In this document: piece after piece, positions 5,121 through 9,210 of the stretch
Numbering within the stretch: position 1 is the first letter of the stretch
Layout of the letters: each line of letters starts with the position of its first letter
NCBI GenBank assembly: GCA_030642465.1
Contig: DAOWNS010000056.1
Coordinates: 1 to 9,210, forward strand
DNA: 9,210 nt
Source of the DNA: Candidatus Thorarchaeota archaeon
Lineage (GTDB): Archaea > Asgardarchaeota > Thorarchaeia > Thorarchaeales > Thorarchaeaceae
Direction of reading: 5' to 3'
Program-made: the position numbers and the translations under genes
The notes under the pieces: model-generated
Databases searched by the model: none
Seen by the model: the letters and a program-made list of their open reading frames with translations, nothing else
What the model was told of the DNA's origin: nothing

Positions 5121-5711
5121 CTACGCGTCAGTAGTGGTTTCCTTGGCGTCCGATGATGATTCTGTAAGATCTTGCATCTTCTCCTCTTTCTCGTCCTTGC
5201 ACACGAACTCCGGAACAACGAGGATTGCAATAAACACTGCCGCCATGAAAAGCATCCCTTGCCAAGTTCTTAGGAAGATGCTGACTCCTCCGACTTGAGG
5301 AATCCTCCAGACAACCACGCCGATGATGTCTTCGTAAGTACGATAGCCGAAATCCTGTGATGGATTATTATCCCCGCGCGTGTAGTATCTGTAAGTGTTA
5401 TTCACTTCTTCAATTAGTACGACCTTATGCACAATTGGAGCTTCAGCGTACCAGCTAGCGCGAAATACAATGATATCATTTACAGCGATATCCTCAGGAG
5501 CGCGCCCCTGCAGGACTAGGAGGTCATTCACCTCCAAGGTTGGAAGCATCGATTCACTGGTGACAACAACGAGTGGAGTGGTTGTCCCCATCCCTAACAT
5601 GAAAACACCGTACCCCGCAAGAGTGCCGCCTATCACTATAACAAACAAGAACACGGTTTTTGCGAGCTCAGTCCTTTGATCCCATTTCAGACGTTGACGC
5701 ATTCGCTCCAT
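5121..5711 (-). CDS. Signal peptidase I, archaeal/ER type (S26B)
   Basis: This membrane serine protease removes signal peptides from Sec- and Tat-exported proteins on the outer face of the membrane. In the 196-residue protein, TSESMLP holds the nucleophile S54. IVHKVV holds H95, in place of the lysine used by bacterial LepB. TRGDNN holds D114. The Ser/His/Asp set matches the residues known to be needed in the Methanococcus voltae enzyme and in Sec11. Hydrophobic segments lie at about 18-40 and 152-169, followed by a short charged cytoplasmic tail (171-196) rich in Glu, Ser and Thr. No strong Shine-Dalgarno site precedes the ATG, and a TATA-like element about 38 bases upstream suggests a very short leader. 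It is divergent from the Fe-S protein gene and upstream of the HhH membrane protein. Confidence 0.9.
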   Translation of the reverse strand: MERMRQRLKWDQRTELAKTVFLFVIVIGGTLAGYGVFMLGMGTTTPLVVVTSESMLPTLEVNDLLVLQGRAPEDIAVNDIIVFRASWYAEAPIVHKVVLIEEVNNTYRYYTRGDNNPSQDFGYRTYEDIIGVVVWRIPQVGGVSIFLRTWQGMLFMAAVFIAILVVPEFVCKDEKEEKMQDLTESSSDAKETTTDA

Positions 5712-5745
5712 GATTCAACACTCTTCAGACGCGAACTGTGTTAGT

Positions 5746-5755
5746 CTAATAAAAC
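5746..5755 (-). promoter_or_regulatory. TATA-like box for the signal peptidase gene
   Basis: The minus strand reads GTTTTATTAG, centred about 39 bases before the ATG at 5711. A start 25 bases on would give a leader of about 12-14 bases, which fits the lack of a clear ribosome site. Confidence 0.45.
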
Positions 5756-5776
5756 TGACGAAGCCCGCCTTGCTCG

Positions 5777-5784
5777 CTTATATC
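5777..5784 (+). promoter_or_regulatory. TATA-like box for the Fe-S protein gene
   Basis: CTTATATC is followed by AAAAC and lies about 57 bases before the ATG at 5837. A transcript start near 5806-5809 would leave a leader of roughly 30 bases carrying GAGG at 5824-5827. With the signal peptidase box it forms a divergent promoter pair about 30 bases apart, which could allow joint control. Confidence 0.45.
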
Positions 5785-5836
5785 AAAACGTTAAACAGCG
5801 GCAGAGTGCAACCCAAGAAAGCCGAGGCAAGTCTGA

Positions 5837-6982
5837 ATGAGTAACACCTGGGTCAAAACGTGGATGCGCACCCCGAAGATCAACTGCGGGCGTTGCGGCA
5901 GGGCCGCTTGCACGGGTTTTGCAAGAGCCTTGGTTGTTGGACAGCTTGAGTTAGATGATTGTCCGATTCTTCGGCTCCGCGATTACGCTAACCTGAGGGC
6001 GGAGCTTGAAGCTATGCTAAATGCGGATTCCACTCCTCGTACGGGAACTGCGCCAGAGTTGCCAGAAGGCGGGGTTCTATTCACACAGCCCTGCAAGGAC
6101 ACTAATGATAGAGTGATGGCCGAGCTCAGTCTGCACAATGGAGTGAAGCCCGGCGAGAGTATGCGATTTGCAGTGTTTGACCCTCGAACGCTTTGCGATC
6201 TGATGAACTGCCTGCAATCACAGTTTGATCTTGTCAAGTGTAGCCGTGATCTCGGATATGGTCGAGCCGATGTTGATGAGATGAACATCACTGTCCTTCA
6301 GGACGGCCGTATCAACATGAGACGAGTGAAGGACCGCGACCAAGTAATGAGTGTCTTTGGAAAGCTTGAACGTGCTCTTGTTGGTGCGACAATATGCAAC
6401 TGCTGTGGTTGCGATCTTCTCTCTATTCTGTCAGGTTGTGTGGAACCTGCGGATGGTGACAAACACACTGTATATGATGCGGGCACGAACATGAGTATCG
6501 ATGAGAAGAGTGCACAATTGCCTATCAGACGAGCAGAAGTGGAATTAGCCCTCGATGAGAATGCTAAGCACGCTCTGAGCCTGATACAGAACCTTGCTGA
6601 CCACTTAGAGTCTGGTATTGTACAACTGCTGGACGGAAGCATCGAGCTTTTTCGTGCGGTGAGCTCAGAGGAGGCAAGGTGTTCGCTTGTTGAGCTGATT
6701 ACTAACCCCTCTCTCTATGGAAACGAAACGTTACTACTCAAGGTACTGGCTCTCGTTCGAGTCATTTACGATGCATTATGCGGAGTTTCAGAATTAGCGG
6801 AAATCCTGATGTATACTCCGGAAGAAGACCGCGATGCAATCCTGACACTTGTGTCCATGGCTCAATCCGGTGAACTCTCACTGCAAATGAAAACGATTGA
6901 TGACCAAAGGCAAATTCTTGCTCATGCCCACTCATTGAGATTGAATCGGGCTGTTCGGCTTTTGCAGGAATGGGTTCGATAA
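5837..6982 (+). CDS. Cysteine-rich [4Fe-4S] domain protein of unknown function
   Basis: The 381-residue protein opens with INCGRCGRAACTGFARAL and then DDCP, giving C17, C20, C25 and C42. This is the CX2CX4CX16C pattern of the 4Fe-4S domain (PF04060-like) found in CdhE of acetyl-CoA decarbonylase/synthase and in RnfB. The middle part holds further cysteines: C86, C120, C125 and C135 in a segment containing DPRTLCDL and KCSRDLGYGRAD, then ITVLQDGRINMRRVKDR (151-167) and a dense group C187, C189, C190, C192 and C201. The C-terminal third (about 235-381) looks mostly helical with few cysteines. The composition suggests two metal centres and a redox or corrinoid-related role, but no barrel, corrinoid or flavin motif is visible, so no function is assigned. 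GAGG lies 9 bases before the ATG. It appears to be transcribed alone. The Fe-S domain is likely; the rest is not recognised. Confidence 0.75.
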   Translation: MSNTWVKTWMRTPKINCGRCGRAACTGFARALVVGQLELDDCPILRLRDYANLRAELEAMLNADSTPRTGTAPELPEGGVLFTQPCKDTNDRVMAELSLHNGVKPGESMRFAVFDPRTLCDLMNCLQSQFDLVKCSRDLGYGRADVDEMNITVLQDGRINMRRVKDRDQVMSVFGKLERALVGATICNCCGCDLLSILSGCVEPADGDKHTVYDAGTNMSIDEKSAQLPIRRAEVELALDENAKHALSLIQNLADHLESGIVQLLDGSIELFRAVSSEEARCSLVELITNPSLYGNETLLLKVLALVRVIYDALCGVSELAEILMYTPEEDRDAILTLVSMAQSGELSLQMKTIDDQRQILAHAHSLRLNRAVRLLQEWVR

Positions 6983-7063
6983 TCTACATGAAGCGACCTA
7001 GTGATACCACCATTTTCTGACAATGCTGATTCTATCTGATACCTTAAATGCGGGCTGCGTGCC
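6983..7063. other. Gap with a TATA-like CTTAAAT before the CstB-like gene
   Basis: TGATACC occurs at 7002-7008 and 7037-7043. The second copy runs into CTTAAAT (7043-7049), a possible TATA core. It would place a transcript start near 7070, between the TTG (7064) and GTG (7079) start candidates, which fits a leaderless message. No Shine-Dalgarno site is seen for the TTG. Confidence 0.3.
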
Positions 7064-8470
7064 TTGGCAACACCCAAGGTGGTCCCGCTGAGAATAACGA
7101 CAGTTCGCTCTGAAGGTCTCGCAGTTCTATCGTACTTCATAAGCTCAGAAGGAGAAGCGCTGATTATCGACCCTCGAAGGGATGTTGATATCTACTTCGA
7201 CATCGCGAAACAGGAAAAAACTGAGATACGGCATGTATTTGAAACCCACCGGAATGAAGACTACGTAATCGGCTCTTGTGATGTGAAGCACCGAGCACCC
7301 TCCTCACAGATTGGACATAGCGATGCCACGCGCTTCAAGTACGGCGATTTGCAGATTGCGGACGGCGATGTCTTCACTGTGGGGAAGATTAGAGTCACTT
7401 GCCTAAATACTCCAGGCCATACTGATGATAGTATGTGCTACATTCTTGCCGATGAGAGTGTTGGTTCTGATCCAGTTGCGGCTTTCACGGGTGATACACT
7501 GTTTGTGGGCGAAGTCGGGAGGACTGACCTAGTAGACATAAAAAAGCATGAACAGATGTCGAGAAAATTATATCACAGTTTACATGACAAGGTGCTTCCG
7601 CTCAAGGATGGCGTTATGGTCTACCCTGGGCATGGAGCAGGTTCGGTCTGTGGAGGGGCAATTGGCGAGAGAGATCTAACCACAATCGGGTATGAACGCG
7701 CATACAATCCTTGGCTCAACATTGACGAAGATAAATTCGTGGAGCGAAAGCTTGACCAACATCTCACGAGGGCTCCCTATTTCAAGCGATGCGAGCATTT
7801 GAACACTATCGGCCCACCTATCGTAGCCGAACTTCCTTCCCCAATAGAGATGAACGTTGACGATTTTGAGCAAGCGATGCAAGATGACAAGAATGTCATT
7901 CTAGATACGCGCTCTGCATCCGAGTTTGTGAAGGGTCACATTCCCCATTCTATCAGCCTTCCGTTGCGTCACATGGGTCTATTTGCAGGCTGGGTGCTTG
8001 AGGATGATAAGAACTTCTTCTTTGCGCTGGGTGTCAAGGCAGACCTGGATAACGCAAGGGGCATGCTTCTTCGCGTTGGACTAGATTCCGTTGTAGGGTA
8101 CTTGAAGGAAGGAATCAGCAGCTGGTTTGAGGCTGGCAAGTCTATCAAATCTTTTCGGACATATTCAATCCAAGAACTCAGAACTCAAGTTGATGGAAAC
8201 TTGCTCAAGATTCTGGATGTTCGACAGCCACATGAAACCGAGAAGGAGATTATAGAAGGGTCTCTTCTGGCTCCACTGACAAGCATTGCTGAGGACATCG
8301 AGAAGGTTGATCCGAAAACGCCCATCGCAACAATGTGCCCAGCCGGCTTTCGTGCCACAACTGGGGCAAGCATTCTTGCCAAGGCTGGTTTCGAGAATGT
8401 TGGTGTTCCACTAGCTGGTCTGAAAGGTTGGCAAGAAGCAGGATATCCAATACAGATGCGTAGGGTCTAG
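7064..8470 (+). CDS. CstB-like persulfide dioxygenase with two rhodanese domains
   Basis: Domain order is a metallo-beta-lactamase fold (about 1-255), a first rhodanese domain (264-360) and a second (366-465). This is the layout of Staphylococcus CstB, which oxidises low-molecular-weight persulfides and yields thiosulfate. The usual HxHxDH motif is replaced by ETHRNEDY (H62, N64, D66, Y67), while H119 (NTPGHTDDS) and D144 (FTGDTLF) remain. H62, H119 and D144 match the three iron ligands of human ETHE1, so a single-iron dioxygenase is still plausible. H190 (YPGHG) is also kept. The first rhodanese has DTRSASEFVKGHIP but no active cysteine (FFFALGV in the loop region). The second has C425 in MCPAGFRAT, an active-type loop. 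Start is uncertain: TTG 7064 gives 468 residues, GTG 7079 gives 463, and neither has a good ribosome site. It sits 3 bases before the GGT-family gene, so co-expression is likely. Confidence 0.85.
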   Translation: MATPKVVPLRITTVRSEGLAVLSYFISSEGEALIIDPRRDVDIYFDIAKQEKTEIRHVFETHRNEDYVIGSCDVKHRAPSSQIGHSDATRFKYGDLQIADGDVFTVGKIRVTCLNTPGHTDDSMCYILADESVGSDPVAAFTGDTLFVGEVGRTDLVDIKKHEQMSRKLYHSLHDKVLPLKDGVMVYPGHGAGSVCGGAIGERDLTTIGYERAYNPWLNIDEDKFVERKLDQHLTRAPYFKRCEHLNTIGPPIVAELPSPIEMNVDDFEQAMQDDKNVILDTRSASEFVKGHIPHSISLPLRHMGLFAGWVLEDDKNFFFALGVKADLDNARGMLLRVGLDSVVGYLKEGISSWFEAGKSIKSFRTYSIQELRTQVDGNLLKILDVRQPHETEKEIIEGSLLAPLTSIAEDIEKVDPKTPIATMCPAGFRATTGASILAKAGFENVGVPLAGLKGWQEAGYPIQMRRV

Positions 8471-8473
8471 GTG

Positions 8474-9210
8474 ATGCGAGTGTTCTGGCGTCGTACGACT
8501 GGTCGTTCTGATATTGTGGCTGTGAATGGTGTAGTGGCTTCCTCGCAGCCTCTGGCAACTCAGGCTGGACTTGACGTTTTGGCAAATGGAGGAAATGCTG
8601 TTGATGCAGCAATCGCGACTGCTGCTGTGCTCGATATTGTGGAACCATTCAGTACTGGATGTGGTGGAGACGCTTTCGCATTGATTCATCTACCGGGGAA
8701 AAAGAAACCGCTCTCATTGAATGGCTCGGGCCGAGCGGGAACATTGGCGACCTTGGATGAACTGCTTGAGAAAGATTGGAAGCAAATGCCTGTTCGAGGC
8801 GGGCCACCAGTCACAGTTCCTGGAGCCATGCATCTTTGGGGATACCTCATCGAGAAGTACGGAGCAATGGAGCTTGGCGATGTTCTGTCGCCCGCAATCA
8901 GATACGCTCGCGAAGGATTCCCCGTTTCACCAATAATCTCTGAAGTGTGGAGTCTTGTGGTCCAAGTTCTGGGGAATGAAGCGGCACGCGAAATTTTCAG
9001 TATTGGCGGCAGGTCTCCTGAAGCAGGAGAAATCATGTTCAATAAGGACCTAGCGACAGTCTTTGAAACCGTGGCTGCAGAAGGAATATCTGCATTTTAC
9101 GAGGGAGCTATAAGTGAGGCAATCGTAAAGACGGTGCAGGACCATGGTGGGTTTCTGACTTCAGATGATCTCGCTAAGCACAAGACTGTTGAAACCACTG
9201 CGATTTCCAC
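8474..9210 (+). CDS. ggt: Gamma-glutamyltransferase family protein, N-terminal part
   Basis: An uninterrupted frame of 245 codons runs off the right edge. It matches the N-terminal half of the gamma-glutamyltranspeptidase family (Ntn hydrolases, PF01019). Markers are GVVASSQPLATQAGLDVLANGG (19-40), NAVDAAIATAAVLDIVEP (41-58), the glycine-rich GCGGDAF (62-68), NGSGRAG (83-89, R87 near the substrate-carboxylate arginine of true GGT) and VTVPGAMHLW. The self-cleavage threonine that becomes the nucleophile lies beyond the window. There is no signal peptide, so the protein is probably cytoplasmic, unlike E. coli GGT. Relatives include oxamate amidohydrolase and cephalosporin acylases, so the glutathione-type substrate is unproven. 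The ATG follows the previous stop by 3 bases, and an in-frame GTG lies directly before it, which implies translational coupling with the CstB-like gene. Confidence 0.85.
   Translation, partial: MRVFWRRTTGRSDIVAVNGVVASSQPLATQAGLDVLANGGNAVDAAIATAAVLDIVEPFSTGCGGDAFALIHLPGKKKPLSLNGSGRAGTLATLDELLEKDWKQMPVRGGPPVTVPGAMHLWGYLIEKYGAMELGDVLSPAIRYAREGFPVSPIISEVWSLVVQVLGNEAAREIFSIGGRSPEAGEIMFNKDLATVFETVAAEGISAFYEGAISEAIVKTVQDHGGFLTSDDLAKHKTVETTAIS

Noticed and set aside
4868..5230. 120-codon minus-strand frame spanning the HhH and signal peptidase genes
   Set aside because: It includes an ATG at 5056 close to a ribosome site, but it overlaps two well-supported genes in another frame, and its product is low-complexity Arg/Ser-rich sequence.
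7002..7043. TGATACC repeated 35 bases apart before the CstB-like gene
   Set aside because: Seven-base direct repeats without symmetry are weak evidence. It is noted within the gap entry only.
8250..9042. Several minus-strand frames opposite the CstB-like and GGT-family genes
   Set aside because: Both plus-strand genes carry clear family motifs throughout; the opposing frames have shadow-like composition.
1..9210. tRNA, rRNA, CRISPR array or defence operon
   Set aside because: No cloverleaf-like segment, regular spaced repeat or Cas/restriction-type protein was seen by eye on either strand.

Overview
The window looks archaeal, although there is no rRNA to prove it. The reasons are: a tungsten-type aldehyde:ferredoxin oxidoreductase; a signal peptidase with the Ser/His/Asp catalytic set of archaea and the ER; TATA-like boxes about 25 bases from plausible transcript starts; GGTGA/AGGAG-type Shine-Dalgarno sites; and GTG/TTG starts. 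Base composition is moderate (a little under 50% GC by eye). An Asgard (Thorarchaeota-like) or related mesophilic archaeon is a guess from gene style, not a demonstrated assignment.

Layout. 1-160: GC-rich nested hairpins resembling the right end of an IS200/IS605 (TnpB) element, then a T-rich stop region for the next gene. 160-1347 (-): kbl, glycine C-acetyltransferase. 1348-1579: divergent control region with three separate inverted or direct repeat structures. 1580-3373 (+): AOR-family tungstoenzyme, closed by a textbook hairpin plus T-tract terminator. 3492-4052 (+): two adjacent MoaD/ThiS-like beta-grasp proteins, the first with an unusual tail after an internal Gly-Gly. 4066-4197 (-): a 43-residue membrane microprotein with a Glu-Pro repeat tail. 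4306-5049 (-): a membrane-anchored helix-hairpin-helix protein. 5121-5711 (-): signal peptidase I. 5712-5836: divergent promoter region. 5837-6982 (+): a cysteine-rich protein with an N-terminal [4Fe-4S] domain and no recognised function. 7064-8470 (+): a CstB-like persulfide dioxygenase with two rhodanese domains. 8474-9210 (+): the N-terminal part of a gamma-glutamyltransferase-family protein, cut by the window edge.

How the genes may work together. The AOR enzyme needs a tungsto-/molybdopterin cofactor whose dithiolene sulfur is delivered by MoaD-type carriers, so the two small beta-grasp genes behind it fit a cofactor-supply role, although the terminator suggests they are transcribed separately. 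The persulfide dioxygenase/rhodanese protein and the adjoining gamma-glutamyltransferase homologue look translationally coupled and suggest low-molecular-weight thiol or persulfide metabolism. The three minus-strand membrane genes (signal peptidase, HhH protein, microprotein) run in the same direction but each has its own leader space. I see no tRNA, rRNA, CRISPR array or complete mobile element.
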